Origin: Deinococcus sp. HSC-46F16 | GTDB lineage: Bacteria; Deinococcota; Deinococci; Deinococcales; Deinococcaceae | DNA: 64,000 nt | Assembly: GCF_024171495.1 (NCBI RefSeq) | Contig: NZ_JALJZW010000004.1 | Coordinates: 5,001-69,000 of the forward strand | Reading direction: 5' to 3' | In this document: positions 29,776-44,483 of the stretch, piece by piece | Layout of the letters: every line of letters begins with the position of its first letter | Numbering within the stretch: the stretch's first letter is position 1 | The notes under the pieces: generated by a model | Database searches by the model: none | What the model was told of the DNA's origin: nothing | Seen by the model: the letters and a program-made list of their open reading frames with translations, nothing else | Program-made: the position numbers and the translations under genes

Positions 29776-30668
29776 CCCAGACCCTCCCCTCCCCCACCGC
29801 TGCTCCCCAAACCGACCTCCCGCGTCTGTTCGCGCCCCTCGTGAAGGGCGCGGCGCAGGCCATCACCGACTACCGCATGATCGAGGAAGGCGACCGGGTG
29901 ATGGTCTGCCTGTCGGGGGGCAAGGACAGCTATACGCTGCTCGACATCCTGCTGGACCTTCAGCGCCGCGCTCCCATCAATTTCGAGGTCGTGGCGGTGA
30001 ACCTCGACCAGGGGCAGCCGGGCTTTCCCACCCACGTGCTGCCGGAGTACCTCACGCGGCTGGGCGTGCCCTTTCACATCCTGACGGAAGACACCTATTC
30101 CATCGTCAAGGAGAAGACGCCCGAGGGCAAGACGACCTGTGCCCTGTGCAGCCGCCTCAGAAGGGGCATCCTGTACCGGCACGCCCGCGAGATCGGCGCG
30201 ACGAAGATCGCCCTGGGCCACCACCGCGAGGACATCCTCGAAACCCTGTTCATGAACCTGTTCTTCGGTGCCCGCCTCAAGGCGATGCCGCCCAAGCTCC
30301 AGTCGGACGACGGCACGAATGTGGTGATCCGGCCGCTGGCCTACCTCGCGGAGCGGGACATCGAGCGATACGCGGTGGCGAAAGGCTTCCCCATCATCCC
30401 CTGCAACCTGTGCGGCAGCCAGGAGAACCTGCAGCGCAAGGTCGTGGGCGAGATGCTGGAGGGCTGGGAGCGTGAGCATCCGGGCCGCCTCCAGAACGTG
30501 CTGCGGGGGCTGACGCGGGTGACGCCGAGTCACCTGCTGGACCGCGACCTCTTCGACTTCGCCTCCCTGAGCGTCCAGCCCGCCGAGGGCGACAAGGGCT
30601 TCGACGCGGAGGAGTACCCCGAGCGCGAGTTCCTGGCGGGCCTGAGCGAGATGCAGATGCTGGGGTAA
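29772..30668 (+). CDS. ttcA: tRNA-cytidine(32) 2-sulfurtransferase
   Basis: Thiolates cytidine 32 of certain tRNAs using ATP and an Fe-S cluster. The PP-loop SGGKDS is at residues 48-53. The two CxxC pairs that hold the cluster are C123/C126 ([10 protein letters not shown]) and C211/C214 (CNLCGSQ). The 298-aa length and [19 protein letters not shown] are typical. ATG overlaps the DUF817 stop, giving translational coupling to an unrelated membrane protein. Confidence 0.95.
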   Translation: MTQTLPSPTAAPQTDLPRLFAPLVKGAAQAITDYRMIEEGDRVMVCLSGGKDSYTLLDILLDLQRRAPINFEVVAVNLDQGQPGFPTHVLPEYLTRLGVPFHILTEDTYSIVKEKTPEGKTTCALCSRLRRGILYRHAREIGATKIALGHHREDILETLFMNLFFGARLKAMPPKLQSDDGTNVVIRPLAYLAERDIERYAVAKGFPIIPCNLCGSQENLQRKVVGEMLEGWEREHPGRLQNVLRGLTRVTPSHLLDRDLFDFASLSVQPAEGDKGFDAEEYPEREFLAGLSEMQMLG

Positions 30669-30675
30669 GGGCCAC

Positions 30676-31704
30676 TCAGCGCAGACGCAGCGCCCCCCGC
30701 ACCTCGGCCACATGCTGCTCCACTCGCAGCAGGTCGGGCAGAACGTACCGCTCCAGCACGGCGAGATTGGCCTCGTCCTGCTCGGGGCGGATGTTCTCGT
30801 GCAGGATCATGCCCACGTCCACCGCCAGGTCCTCCAGCACCCGCCGGGTGAGGTAGAACCCCAGCAGGTCCGGGTCGGGGACGGCCGGGGCTCCCACCGC
30901 TTCCTCGTAGGCGGGCGGCAGTTCGGGCAGGTGGGGGTGCAGCATCCACAGGTCGTGCTCGGGCGGGGCGGGTCGGGCCGTCTCCCAGTCGATCAGCCAC
31001 AGCCCGCCCGCCGCGCCGCGCATCACGTTGCCGCCATGCGCGTCGGTGTGGCACACCACGAAACGTCGGGGTTGGGCGCGGGCCAGTCCCTGGAACGTTC
31101 GTGCCTGAGCAAGTACCCGCCGCAGGGTGGCCTCGTGTGGCAGCAGCAGGTCGCGCAGGGCCACCACCCCCGCCCGGTCCCCCACCGTGCTCGTCCGCAA
31201 CCGGGCCAGGTCGCCCAGCAACCCCACCTCGAAGGGGAGGGCGAAGTCCTCGGGAGGGACCGGCCACTCCTGCACCCTCCCCAGCAGCTCAAGGGTGCCC
31301 GCGTGCAGCCGTCCCAGCAGCGGGACGATCTCCGGGAGGGCCGCCGCCCAGTCCGCCCCCAGGGAAGTGCCGTCAATCCAGCCGTATAGGGCCAGGCCGT
31401 AACCGTCCACTTCGGCGAGATCGCTCCCGAAGTTGGTGGGAATCGGCCGGGGAACCCGCGTCAGCACCCCCGTCTCCCGCAGGGCACGCAGCAGCGGGCG
31501 TTCGGCCTGCACCCGCCGCCGCAGGTCGTGTCCGGACGGCGTGTCCGGCAGCAGCTTGAGAAACCAGCGGCCTGAGGAGCCTTCGGCGCGGTAGGCGGGG
31601 GCCGTTCCCTGAGGCAGAAAGGAGAGCGTCTCGACGTCAAGCCCGTAACTGCCCCGCACCGCACCGCGCAGGGCCGCCAGGGAGATCGGAGGCTCAGCCG
31701 CCAT
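30676..31704 (-). CDS. Aminoglycoside phosphotransferase (APH) family kinase
   Basis: A protein-kinase-like-fold phosphotransferase, 342 aa. The phosphate-transfer loop is FVVCHTDAHGGNVMRG near residue 222, followed by GLWLIDWETARPAPPEHDL; these supply the catalytic Asp and metal ligands of the APH/choline kinase family. The N-lobe has AYRAEGSSGRWFLKLL. The substrate could be an antibiotic, homoserine or another small alcohol; nothing nearby decides. Convergent with ttcA, 7 bp apart. Confidence 0.87.
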   Translation of the reverse strand: MAAEPPISLAALRGAVRGSYGLDVETLSFLPQGTAPAYRAEGSSGRWFLKLLPDTPSGHDLRRRVQAERPLLRALRETGVLTRVPRPIPTNFGSDLAEVDGYGLALYGWIDGTSLGADWAAALPEIVPLLGRLHAGTLELLGRVQEWPVPPEDFALPFEVGLLGDLARLRTSTVGDRAGVVALRDLLLPHEATLRRVLAQARTFQGLARAQPRRFVVCHTDAHGGNVMRGAAGGLWLIDWETARPAPPEHDLWMLHPHLPELPPAYEEAVGAPAVPDPDLLGFYLTRRVLEDLAVDVGMILHENIRPEQDEANLAVLERYVLPDLLRVEQHVAEVRGALRLR

Positions 31705-31728
31705 GCTGGTCTACCGCGCAAGTGTCGG

Positions 31729-32559
<831 letters not shown>

Positions 32560-32624
32560 GGAGTCAGCGTAGCGCGGGGGGAGCAGGCCAGGTCTGAAGG
32601 TCGGCTTGAGGCTCGCCGCCCGCC

Positions 32625-33032
32625 TCAGCGCAGCCGGGGCCGCACGTTCAGCCGCGCCCAGAAGTCGGTGATGGTCCGCAGGGCGCAGCGGAACTGCCCG
32701 AAGTCCATCGGCTTGACCACGTAGGCCGTCGCGCCGTGCGCGTAGCAGTCGGCCACGTCGCGCTCCTCGCCGCTGGTGCTCAGCATCACCACCGGAATCT
32801 CGCGGGTGGCGGGGCCGCCGCGAATCTGGTCGAGCACGGCGAGGCCGTCCATCTGCGGCATTTTCAGGTCGAGGAGAATCAGGTCAGGCAGCAGGCCCCC
32901 ACGCAGCGCGGCGAGGGCCTCGGGACCGCTGGCCGCCACCTCGACCTCCGCCTCGCGGTCCTGAAGGGCGTTGAGGGCCAGTTCCACATCGTTCGGATTG
33001 TCGTCGACCAGCAGGATTCGCCGTCTTTCCAT
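32625..33032 (-). CDS. Response regulator, single receiver domain (Rcp1-like)
   Basis: A stand-alone receiver domain of 135 aa. Acid pocket D10/D11 (ILLVDDNPND), phosphoacceptor D55 (LILLDLKMPQMDG), and K107 (YVVKPMD). It belongs to the Rcp1-like subgroup associated with bacterial phytochromes and hybrid histidine kinases (VELALNAL, GHGATAYVVKP-like layout). No kinase is adjacent. I place the start at 33032 rather than 33068, whose extra 12 residues are not part of the domain. Confidence 0.9.
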   Translation of the reverse strand: MERRRILLVDDNPNDVELALNALQDREAEVEVAASGPEALAALRGGLLPDLILLDLKMPQMDGLAVLDQIRGGPATREIPVVMLSTSGEERDVADCYAHGATAYVVKPMDFGQFRCALRTITDFWARLNVRPRLR

Positions 33033-33209
33033 GTGCCCCGTCACCCCACCCCTTCGCCTGACCTGCACGAATCACGGCCCGTCCTGCACTCCCCCGAACG
33101 TAAAGATTTTATCAAATCCATCCTAAGCACAAAGGTGTGAGGAACTCATGTCCAGTCAGGTCCGGCCCGGCCCGCCGGACACGCCGGGCGGCGGGCTAGA
33201 CTGCCCCCC

Positions 33210-35271
<2,062 letters not shown>

Positions 35272-35430
35272 GGGCTGAGCAGACCACCCAGCCGCGCCAG
35301 GGACGGTGGCGGGGCGGACAGAGCTGGTGGGTAAAGCTCCGCTCAAGATCCGGGGGGCATCCAATCGCGCCGCCACGGCTTAGGGCTGAGAGAAGACCGG
35401 AGGCGTCCCCCGCTTCCGGGAGGAGACCTC

Positions 35431-36300
35431 ATGAAGCGACTTGCCCTGCTGTCTGCCACCTGCGCCCTTGCTCTCTCGGCCTGCACCGGGATGAGGCCCC
35501 CCGCCGCTCCCCAGGGCATGACCGCCTACGGGCTGGACACCCAGGGACGCCTCGTGACCTTCGGCACCGACAACGCGGCAGCCAGCCTGCGCCGCATGGC
35601 CGTGACCGGGCTGCCGAGCGGTGAGACGCTCGTCGATCTGGACGTCCGCAACACCGATAACCGGCTCTATGCCATGTCGAACACGGGCAAGCTCTACCGC
35701 CTCGACCCGGCCACCGGAGCCCTGAGCGCTGACGGGTCCAGCCTGACGGCAGGCATCACGCCCGTCGCCATCGACTTCAACCCGGCGGCCAACCGCCTGC
35801 GCGTCTTCGCGGAGACGGACCGGAACTTCCGCCTGACGCTGGGCGCGGCGCCCGTCCCGGCCACCTCGCCCGCCGGAACGGTGACCGACGACGGTACGCT
35901 GAGGTACGCCACGGGCACCGCCAACCCCGACCTGGCAGCCGCCGCCTACACCAACTCCTTCAACAACAGCGCCACGGGGGCCATCGGCACGGGCACGACC
36001 ACCACCCTCTACTCCATTGACGCGGCGGCGGACACGCTGGTGAGGCACAGCAGCGCCGAGGGCTCGACGCCTGCGGGCAACTTCAGCACCCTGACCTCCG
36101 TGGGGGCGCTGGGCGTGGACGCCATGAAGGGCATGACCGGCTTCGACATCGCCGGGGCCGACATGGCCTACCTCAGCGTGAGCATGGGCGGCAACACCGT
36201 GCTGTACACGGTCAACCTGACGACGGGCGCGGCAACCGCCAAGAGCACGGTCAGTGGCCTCGCCCTGCGCTCCTTCGCGCTGGCGCTGCCGAACCAGTAA
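35431..36300 (+). CDS. DUF4394 domain lipoprotein, 289 aa
   Basis: A lipoprotein signal peptide with lipobox LALSAC (Cys18). The mature part is a single DUF4394 beta-propeller-like domain: MTAYGLDTQGRLVTFG, LVDLDVRNTDNRLYAMSNTGKLYRLDPATGAL, IDFNPAANRLRVFAETDRNFRL and a late GAATAKSTVSGLALRSFA. The domain occurs in extracellular proteins and its role is unknown. SD GGGAGGAG precedes the ATG. A strong terminator follows. Confidence 0.87.
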   Translation: MKRLALLSATCALALSACTGMRPPAAPQGMTAYGLDTQGRLVTFGTDNAAASLRRMAVTGLPSGETLVDLDVRNTDNRLYAMSNTGKLYRLDPATGALSADGSSLTAGITPVAIDFNPAANRLRVFAETDRNFRLTLGAAPVPATSPAGTVTDDGTLRYATGTANPDLAAAAYTNSFNNSATGAIGTGTTTTLYSIDAAADTLVRHSSAEGSTPAGNFSTLTSVGALGVDAMKGMTGFDIAGADMAYLSVSMGGNTVLYTVNLTTGAATAKSTVSGLALRSFALALPNQ

Positions 36301-36319
36301 GCGGCCCTCGCCTCACCTG

Positions 36320-36350
36320 CCCCCGGCCAGCGTTGCCGGGGGTGTTTTGT
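36320..36350 (+). terminator. Intrinsic terminator after the DUF4394 gene
   Basis: CCCCCGGC (36320-36327) and GCCGGGGG (36335-36342) with a 7-nt loop, then TGTTTTGTT. Confidence 0.85.
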
Positions 36351-36375
36351 TGCCCCATTCGCTAGGCTGTCTCCC

Positions 36376-36927
36376 ATGACCCTGCCCCCCCACGACGCGC
36401 CCAAACCCACCTGGCGGGCTTGGGCGCGGGAAGTGCGGGCCAGGCAGCCGGACCGTTCGGCTGAAGTGTGTGCTTCCCTCGCCGCCTTCTTGCAGGCACG
36501 TGGAGCGCGGCGTGTCTTGGCCTACCATGCCCTGCCCGGCGAGCCGGATGTGGGGATACTGGCTGCCGAGTTTGAACTGCTGACCACCCGCGCCCGCTTC
36601 CGGCCCACGCCCCACCTGACGCTGCACCCCTGGGACGCGGCCATGGAGGTCAGTCGCTTTGGGGTGCGGCAGCCCCCGGCCGATGCTCCCCGCGTGGCGC
36701 TGGAGACGGTGGACGCCGTGCTGCTGCCCGGCCTCGCCTTTGACCGCTTCGGCGTGAGGTTGGGGTACGGGGGCGGCTTCTACGACCGCCTGCTGCCCGC
36801 GTTCAGCGGCCTGACGGTGGGCGTGGTCTGGGAGGCGCTGGTGGTGGATGCCCTCCCCACCGAGCCCCACGACTTGCGGGTGGGCTTTCTGGCGACTGAG
36901 GGCGGCGTGCGGCCCCTTCACCCCTGA
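36376..36927 (+). CDS. 5-formyltetrahydrofolate cyclo-ligase
   Basis: Converts 5-formyl-THF to 5,10-methenyl-THF with ATP, recycling folate. 183 aa. The ATP/folate motif near residue 120 is [25 protein letters not shown], the family hallmark; [14 protein letters not shown] and a C-terminal [14 protein letters not shown] are also as expected. TAGGCT at 36363-36368 lies 7 nt before the ATG. It sits near the folate-dependent glycine cleavage genes, which fits one-carbon metabolism. Its 3' end overlaps the convergent gene by 10 bp. Confidence 0.93.
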   Translation: MTLPPHDAPKPTWRAWAREVRARQPDRSAEVCASLAAFLQARGARRVLAYHALPGEPDVGILAAEFELLTTRARFRPTPHLTLHPWDAAMEVSRFGVRQPPADAPRVALETVDAVLLPGLAFDRFGVRLGYGGGFYDRLLPAFSGLTVGVVWEALVVDALPTEPHDLRVGFLATEGGVRPLHP

Positions 36928-37472
36928 CCCAGCGGCCATGCCTCCCACGGGACGTAAAGGCCCCCCGGTCCCGGCTTGCGCATCACCCAGATTTCGCGGG
37001 CGCTGAAGGTCAACGGCCGGGCCTCCAGGTCGGCAAACTCAGTCCGCGCCGCATCCAGCACTGTGCCGAGGTCCACCCCACGCCGCTGCAGGGCCAGCGT
37101 GAGGTGCGGCGTCATCTGCGCCCCCTCGTAGCCGAAGCGCTGGGACGGCTTCAGCGCCTCCAGCAGCCGGAGGTGCAGCGCCACCACGTCGGGCGAGGTG
37201 ACCCCGAGGTAGACAGCGGTGCCGTTGCGGAAGGCCTGGGGACCGCCAATGTTCAGAGTGACGGGAGAACTCGCGGCCACCATGGCCCGCGCCGCCTCCC
37301 ACCACTCCAACTCCGGGGTCAGCCCGCTCCGCGCCTTCACGGTCACGTGCGCGGCGCTCTCGCGCAGCCGCAGCCGGGTTCGGAGGGCGTCCACCCGCGC
37401 CCCGAGGTCCGGCGGCGGCAGCACCCCCAGCAGGAAAGAGGCGTGCGCGTGCGCGTTTTTCGGCCCGGTCAT
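36918..37472 (-). CDS. RNA 2',3'-cyclic phosphodiesterase (2H family)
   Basis: A 2H phosphoesterase related to the LigT/ThpR 2'-5' RNA ligases, 184 aa. The two HxTx motifs are HVTVKA near residue 41 and HLTLAL near residue 128, the diagnostic pair. TAGGCT lies 5 nt before the ATG at 37472. A longer upstream reading would pass through that promoter and through the divergent gcvT promoter, so the short start is preferred. It is convergent with, and overlaps, the cyclo-ligase. Substrate unknown. Confidence 0.85.
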   Translation of the reverse strand: MTGPKNAHAHASFLLGVLPPPDLGARVDALRTRLRLRESAAHVTVKARSGLTPELEWWEAARAMVAASSPVTLNIGGPQAFRNGTAVYLGVTSPDVVALHLRLLEALKPSQRFGYEGAQMTPHLTLALQRRGVDLGTVLDAARTEFADLEARPLTFSAREIWVMRKPGPGGLYVPWEAWPLGQG

Positions 37473-37542
37473 GCCCCAGCCTAGCCCCCCGCACGTCCGG
37501 GCGACCCGGACGCGGGCAGCGGCGCTCCGGTACAGTTTGGGG

Positions 37543-38613
37543 GTGACCCCGACGACCGAAACGCCGCTGAAGCGGACGCCCCTGCACGCCGCGCACCTGC
37601 GGGCGGGTGCCCGCATGGTTCCCTTCGGGGGCTGGGACATGCCCGTGCAGTACGCGGGCGTCAAGGCCGAGCACGAGGCGGTCCGCACCCGCGCGGGGAT
37701 GTTCGACGTGTCCCACATGGGCGAGTTCCGCGTGGCCGGGCCGGACGCCGAGGCCTTTCTCCAGCGCGTCACCACCAACGACGTGAGCAAGCTCAAGCCC
37801 GGCCGCGCCGGGTACAACTGGCTTCCCAACGAGGCGGGCGGGCTGGTGGACGATATCTACGTCTACCGGGTGGCTCCGCAGGAGTTCCTGCTGGTGGTCA
37901 ACGCCTCCAACATCGAGAAGGACTGGGCGCATCTCCAGACGCAGGCGGCGGGCTTCGACGTGACGCTGGCCGACGAGTCCGCGAACTGGGGATTGATCGC
38001 CGTGCAGGGGCCGGAGGCCGAGGCGCTGCTGCAACCCCACACCGACGTGGACCTGAGCGCGAAGAAGAAAAACGCCTTCTTCTCCGGCACCCTGCTGGAA
38101 TTCCCAGTGATGTTCGCCCGCACCGGCTACACGGGCGAGGACGGCTTCGAGGTCTTCGTAAAGGCCGGGGACGCCGAGGCCCTGTGGGACCGCCTGCTCG
38201 CGGTCGGGCTGACCCCGGCGGGCCTGGGCGCCCGCGACACCCTGCGGCTGGAAGCGGGCTTTCCCCTGTACGGGCACGAGTTCGCCGAGGACCTGCACCC
38301 CCTCGCCAGCACCTACACCTGGGTGGTCAAGGACAAGGAGCACGTGGGCCGCGCCGGGATTCAGGCCGCGCCCACCGTCAAACTGATCGGCCTCGCGCTG
38401 GAGCGGGTGCCCGTGCGTGAGGGCTACCCGGTGCTGCTGAACGGCGAAAGCGTCGGCCACGTCACTTCCGGCAGCACCAGCCCCACCCTCGGGCACCCCA
38501 TCGCCATGGCGCTCGTGCGGGCGGACGCGGCGGGCGAGGACGCTTTTGAGGTCGAGGTGCGCGGCAAGGCGCATCCGGCGCGGCGGGTGGAACTGCCGTT
38601 CTATAAGCGCTGA
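37543..38613 (+). CDS. gcvT: Glycine cleavage system T protein (aminomethyltransferase)
   Basis: Transfers the methylene group from the H-protein-bound aminomethyl arm to tetrahydrofolate and releases ammonia. 356 aa. [25 protein letters not shown] near the N-terminus, [25 protein letters not shown] and [20 protein letters not shown] are standard GcvT motifs. TACAGT at 37531-37536 lies 6 nt before the GTG start. It heads the gcvT-gcvH-gcvP gene set, all on this strand. No glycine riboswitch is recognisable in the 70-bp leader. Confidence 0.96.
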   Translation: MTPTTETPLKRTPLHAAHLRAGARMVPFGGWDMPVQYAGVKAEHEAVRTRAGMFDVSHMGEFRVAGPDAEAFLQRVTTNDVSKLKPGRAGYNWLPNEAGGLVDDIYVYRVAPQEFLLVVNASNIEKDWAHLQTQAAGFDVTLADESANWGLIAVQGPEAEALLQPHTDVDLSAKKKNAFFSGTLLEFPVMFARTGYTGEDGFEVFVKAGDAEALWDRLLAVGLTPAGLGARDTLRLEAGFPLYGHEFAEDLHPLASTYTWVVKDKEHVGRAGIQAAPTVKLIGLALERVPVREGYPVLLNGESVGHVTSGSTSPTLGHPIAMALVRADAAGEDAFEVEVRGKAHPARRVELPFYKR

Positions 38614-38680
38614 ACAAACGCCGAGACCCCGCAACCCCTCCGACAGACTTCTGGCCCCGAGATAGAGGAGAATCAACCCC

Positions 38681-39043
38681 ATGCAGACCCCCAGCGAACT
38701 GAAGTACGCCGCCTCCCATGAATGGCTCGCCTCCGACGGCACCGTCGGCATCACCGACTTCGCGCAGGACCAGCTCGGCGACGTGGTGTACGTGGAACTG
38801 CCCGAGGTCGGGCGCGTCGTGTCGGCGGGCGAGACGATTGCGGTCGTGGAGAGTGTGAAGACCGCCTCCGATATCTACGCCCCCGCAAGTGGCACGGTCG
38901 TTGCCGTCAACGAGGCCCTCTCCGGCAGCCCCGAACTCGTGAACAGCGGGGCGTACACCGACGGCTGGCTGTTCAAGCTGGACGTGACCGAGGAGAGCGG
39001 CGACCTGATGGACGCCGACGCGTACAGCGCCGCGAACAACTGA
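38681..39043 (+). CDS. gcvH: Glycine cleavage system H protein
   Basis: The lipoyl carrier shuttling the aminomethyl group between GcvP, GcvT and the lipoamide dehydrogenase. 120 aa, a single lipoyl fold. The lipoylated Lys is K60 in [31 protein letters not shown] and the C-terminal [21 protein letters not shown] are typical. SD AGAGGAGA precedes the ATG. A 67-bp gap separates it from gcvT and an 80-bp gap with a palindromic repeat separates it from gcvP. Confidence 0.96.
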   Translation: MQTPSELKYAASHEWLASDGTVGITDFAQDQLGDVVYVELPEVGRVVSAGETIAVVESVKTASDIYAPASGTVVAVNEALSGSPELVNSGAYTDGWLFKLDVTEESGDLMDADAYSAANN

Positions 39044-39055
39044 GCCCCCAGCCCC

Positions 39056-39103
39056 AGCGGTCAGCTCTCAGCCTCCTGCCGCTGACGGCTGACCGCTGAG
39101 AGC
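39056..39103. repeat. Palindromic repeat of the GCTGACCGC type between gcvH and gcvP
   Basis: AGCGGTCAGC (39056-39065) pairs with GCTGACCGCT (39088-39097), and GCTCTCAGC (39064-39072) with GCTGAGAGC (39095-39103). It is the same general form as the palindrome between aceE and aceF, and both are placed between genes of one operon. It fits the small noncoding repeats of Deinococcus. Confidence 0.6.
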
Positions 39104-39123
39104 TTCTGCCCCAAGGAGAAGAC

Positions 39124-41973
<2,850 letters not shown>

Positions 41974-41984
41974 GACTTATAATC

Positions 41985-42035
41985 GGAGGAGCAGGAGTCT
42001 ACTATGTTAAGACTGCTCCTCCTATCTATCTTTTG
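41985..42035 (+). terminator. Terminator after gcvP, abutting the stop of the AT-rich membrane gene
   Basis: GGAGGAGCAG (41985-41994) and CTGCTCCTCC (42013-42022) form a 10-bp perfect stem, followed by TATCTATCTTTTGC on the + strand. The convergent gene's stop codon begins at the right arm, so the hairpin may also serve that gene, though without a U-tract on its side. Confidence 0.7.
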
Positions 42036-42525
42036 CTGTCTTTCTTCGTAGTTCGATGACTTGCACAGTAAGAGAATTGATCTTCCTCCTCATCTCTGCA
42101 CTTTCTTCTCTATACTTATTTAAAGTGTTTTGAAGTTCCCGTTGGTTAGCGACTAATCGGTTTATTTCCGAGGCATCCTTATTTGGTTCTACAAATAATA
42201 CTGATGACGGACCCAGAAGTATTGCTAGAGCAAGGGTAAGTGCTTGCAGACCAAAGTTTTTAGTTCCTGTCTCAGGCCTCCTGCCTTCAATTTTTCGCGA
42301 GGCCAATTCTATTCCTCTGCCACCGAAAAAAGCCGATATGCTAAACATTATGACTGATAGAAAGGATAAAATTAGAAAACCTGTTGTCGAATTATCCTTA
42401 TCCCTGACGTAAAGAAAAACACCGCCAAGTATCGTTATAGCAGTAAGCGACGCCGTTATCAATTGTAGGGACAAGTCGGCCCTCAACTGCTGCGCCGAAG
42501 AGTTATGCTCGTTATTAGTCGTCAT
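42022..42525 (-). CDS. Unrecognised membrane protein with coiled-coil tail, 167 aa, AT-rich
   Basis: Hydrophobic segments at about residues 22-40 (ITASLTAITILGGVFLYV), 48-66 (TGFLILSFLSVIMFSISAFF) and 90-112 (FGLQALTLALAILLGPSSVLF) give three predicted transmembrane helices. The last ~50 residues (INRLVANQRELQNTLNKYRE and on) form a polar coiled coil. Base composition is far more AT-rich than the flanking genome, with rare codons such as AAT, ATA and TTA, signs of recent transfer. It overlaps the upstream gene by 11 bp, so the two form an operon. No family recognised; a membrane effector of a defence pair is one possibility (inference). Confidence 0.72.
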   Translation of the reverse strand: MTTNNEHNSSAQQLRADLSLQLITASLTAITILGGVFLYVRDKDNSTTGFLILSFLSVIMFSISAFFGGRGIELASRKIEGRRPETGTKNFGLQALTLALAILLGPSSVLFVEPNKDASEINRLVANQRELQNTLNKYREESAEMRRKINSLTVQVIELRRKTAKDR

Positions 42526-43018
42526 CGCCCCACATATTCATCGCATTCGATCTCAAATCCTCCCAAAGCTCGCCGCCTACCCTAAATAGGGAACTGCTCG
42601 AAACTCTCCTGCCACGTCTCTCCTCACGTGCCGCAAGAAGAACTCTGGATAAGTCGGCTTCTATTACTATAAAACTACCAAATAGTCTTGAATCGGCACC
42701 ATCACGCTGATTATAGACGGCGAGCAGAGGATTAACCGCCATAAACTTTAGGTTGGTTAGTATAAAAAGAGTGGCGTCATCTCTCAAATCCTCGACGCTC
42801 ATCTCAACGCCTCTAAGCGCCCTAAGAAGTAGTACTTGTTCAATTCTATACAAACTACCATCATCAATGATAGCTTGCTCATCGTATAACTCACGTAATC
42901 TGAGGTACTCCTCAACAGGACCATTCCGTCTACTATTATCCTGTCTAAAGGGTGTTCTTGTGACCCGATTTAGACAGGACCGATAGGCAGCCTCAAAATC
43001 TCTGTCCACGTTACCCAT
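42515..43018 (-). CDS. Unrecognised soluble protein, 167 aa, AT-rich, first gene of the two-gene unit
   Basis: Starts MGNVDRDFEAAYRSCLNRVT. Mostly helical and charged, with no membrane segment and no motif that I recognise. Segments EEYLRLRELYDEQAIIDDGS, LLLRALRGVEMSVEDLRDD and SFIVIEADLSRVLLAAREER are not of a known enzyme type. It shares the AT-rich composition of its downstream partner and overlaps its start by 11 bp. I took ATG at 43018; a frame extending to 43141 adds a basic stretch in more GC-rich DNA. Partner for the membrane protein is inferred from the overlap only. Confidence 0.68.
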   Translation of the reverse strand: MGNVDRDFEAAYRSCLNRVTRTPFRQDNSRRNGPVEEYLRLRELYDEQAIIDDGSLYRIEQVLLLRALRGVEMSVEDLRDDATLFILTNLKFMAVNPLLAVYNQRDGADSRLFGSFIVIEADLSRVLLAAREERRGRRVSSSSLFRVGGELWEDLRSNAMNMWGDDD

Positions 43019-43172
43019 CCTACATCTTTTGGGAAGTTCACCAGCTCTCAACTTCAATTTAAAAGTAAAGCGTGGGCGGATTCGAGGAAAGGTGGGCGAC
43101 AGACAGTTCTTTTCTGGACAAGGGCGGTGTATCAAGTCCATCGAATCCCAACCCCTGATCCCCTTCTCCTCC

Positions 43173-43211
43173 TGCTTTTGCAGGCGCTGCCGCTTGGGGT
43201 CGGGGGTGGGG
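43173..43211. repeat. Left copy of 39-bp imperfect direct repeat flanking the TA pair
   Basis: Matches 43865-43903 at 34 of 39 positions (about 87%), core CCGCTTG-GGTCGG-GGTGGGG. The two copies bracket the DUF433/DUF5615 genes. Confidence 0.55.
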
Positions 43212-43267
43212 TGGGAGTCGTCGGTCAGCGAGGCGCGAGCCCACGGATATTTACATTACTATCAGCC

Positions 43268-43492
43268 ATGAGTGATCGCGTCAGCATCGATCCAAAAGTG
43301 AACGGCGGCAAGCCCACCGTCACCGGGACGCGGGTCAGCGTGCAAACCGTGCTGGGGCACCTGAGCGCCGGGGACAGCGTGGAGGATGTGCTGGACGCCT
43401 ACCCACGGCTCACGCGAGAGGACGTGCTGGCGTGCCTGGAGTACGCGGCACGATTGGCAGGCCATAGCGTGACATTTGAGAAGATCGCTTGA
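43268..43492 (+). CDS. DUF433 family antitoxin, 74 aa
   Basis: A small HTH protein: VSIDPKVNGGKPTVTGTRVSVQTVLGHLSAGDSVEDVLDAYPRLTREDVLACLEYAARLAG in essence spans the whole protein, split here as IDPKVNGGKPTVTGTRVSV and DVLDAYPRLTREDVLACL. This is the DUF433 domain, found as the antitoxin beside DUF5615 toxins. TACTAT lies 5 nt before the ATG. The stop overlaps the toxin's TTG start, indicating translational coupling. Confidence 0.88.
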   Translation: MSDRVSIDPKVNGGKPTVTGTRVSVQTVLGHLSAGDSVEDVLDAYPRLTREDVLACLEYAARLAGHSVTFEKIA

Positions 43493-43854
43493 AGCCCGCC
43501 GGGGTGCTGCCGGACGAGAACGTGTCGGCCAGGCTGCGCGGCTCGTTCGACATGCCTGTCTTCCATGTCAGCGAGTGGACGGAGGGCCTCAAGGACTGGG
43601 CATTGTGGGAGCGGGCGCGTGAGGCGTCCCTGGTGATCGTCACCCAGGACGCCGACTTCACGGAGCGGATGCTGGCGCAGGAGCCGCCGCCGTGGGTGGT
43701 CCATGTTCGCACGGGAAACATACGGGTGGCCGACTTCCGCGTACTACTAGACGACTTGTGGCCGCACATATGGAACCTTCTTGCCGAACACAAGTTGGTC
43801 GTGCTGCACCGGGACAGGTTAGAAGCCGTACGGAGCAGCACAGGTCGAAATTAA
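43489..43854 (+). CDS. DUF5615 family PIN-like toxin, 121 aa, TTG start
   Basis: Predicted PIN-fold RNase toxin of the DUF5615/Mut7-C-like group. The N-terminal LPDENVSARLRGSF carries the conserved acidic residue, and near residue 50 VIVTQDADFTERML carries the D-x-D pair. Together these mark the PIN-like metal site. It starts at TTG (43489) overlapping the antitoxin stop. Acts presumably on RNA when freed from the antitoxin. A typical, portable type II toxin-antitoxin pair. Confidence 0.85.
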   Translation: MKPAGVLPDENVSARLRGSFDMPVFHVSEWTEGLKDWALWERAREASLVIVTQDADFTERMLAQEPPPWVVHVRTGNIRVADFRVLLDDLWPHIWNLLAEHKLVVLHRDRLEAVRSSTGRN

Positions 43855-43864
43855 TCGGGGCCTC

Positions 43865-43903
43865 TGCTGTTGCAGGCACCGCCGCTTGTGGTCGGAGGTG
43901 GGG
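43865..43903. repeat. Right copy of 39-bp imperfect direct repeat flanking the TA pair
   Basis: See the left copy at 43173-43211. It lies 11 bp after the toxin stop. Confidence 0.55.
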
Positions 43904-43997
43904 AGACTCAGGGCCGCTCGACGCATTCCTGTCTCGCGTCAAAGGGTGGACGGAGGACGTCGGGAGCTGAACCCTTCCGCCCACTCGGCCCCCCTGC

Positions 43998-44483
43998 TCA
44001 GGGAAGACGGCCGGAGCTGATCGTCCAGCGGCAGGTGCCACGGTAGAGCGCGTTGCCCGCCGCGTCCGTCGCCACCAGGATGGCCGCATTCCGGCTGTTT
44101 GCGGGCAGCGTCAGGGCATAGTTCATCAGCGTGTTGTTGGCGACCAGAGAGGCGGTCAGCACGTACACGTCCCGCGACGGGCGCACCAGCGAAACCGCGT
44201 TGGTGCGGTACACCGCCGGACGGCTCGCGCCGGGAGCAAGCACGCTCAGCTCGAAGACCTGCGCGGCCGTACTCGCTCGGCCGCTCACCTGCCCGGACGC
44301 CGTCACCTGGAACCGGCTGACGCCCCGTTCGGTATTGCGGACACGTTGCTCGATGGTGCCTTCGCAGCGTTCAAAGGTCACCTGGACGTTGGCAACGGGC
44401 TGGGCGTAGGCCACGCCGAGGGCAGCCAGCAGAAGGGCTGCGACAGGCTTCAGGAGTAGGGCAAGGAAGCTATTCCGGTTCAT
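43998..44483 (-). CDS. Secreted hypothetical protein, 161 aa
   Basis: N-terminal signal peptide (FLALLLKPVAALLLAALGVAYA, cleavage near residue 27), then an all-beta-looking mature domain with two Cys (FERCEGTIEQ, RGTCRWTIS) that could form a disulfide. Thr/Ser/Ala-rich. SD AAGGAG lies 9 nt before the ATG at 44483. I recognise no family. GC-rich, so it belongs to the chromosomal background and not to the AT-rich insert. Confidence 0.72.
   Translation of the reverse strand: MNRNSFLALLLKPVAALLLAALGVAYAQPVANVQVTFERCEGTIEQRVRNTERGVSRFQVTASGQVSGRASTAAQVFELSVLAPGASRPAVYRTNAVSLVRPSRDVYVLTASLVANNTLMNYALTLPANSRNAAILVATDAAGNALYRGTCRWTISSGRLP

Noticed and set aside
37473..37542. Glycine riboswitch upstream of gcvT
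   Set aside because: The gap is only 70 bp, with a leaderless -10 box 6 nt before the start and no riboswitch-like pairing.
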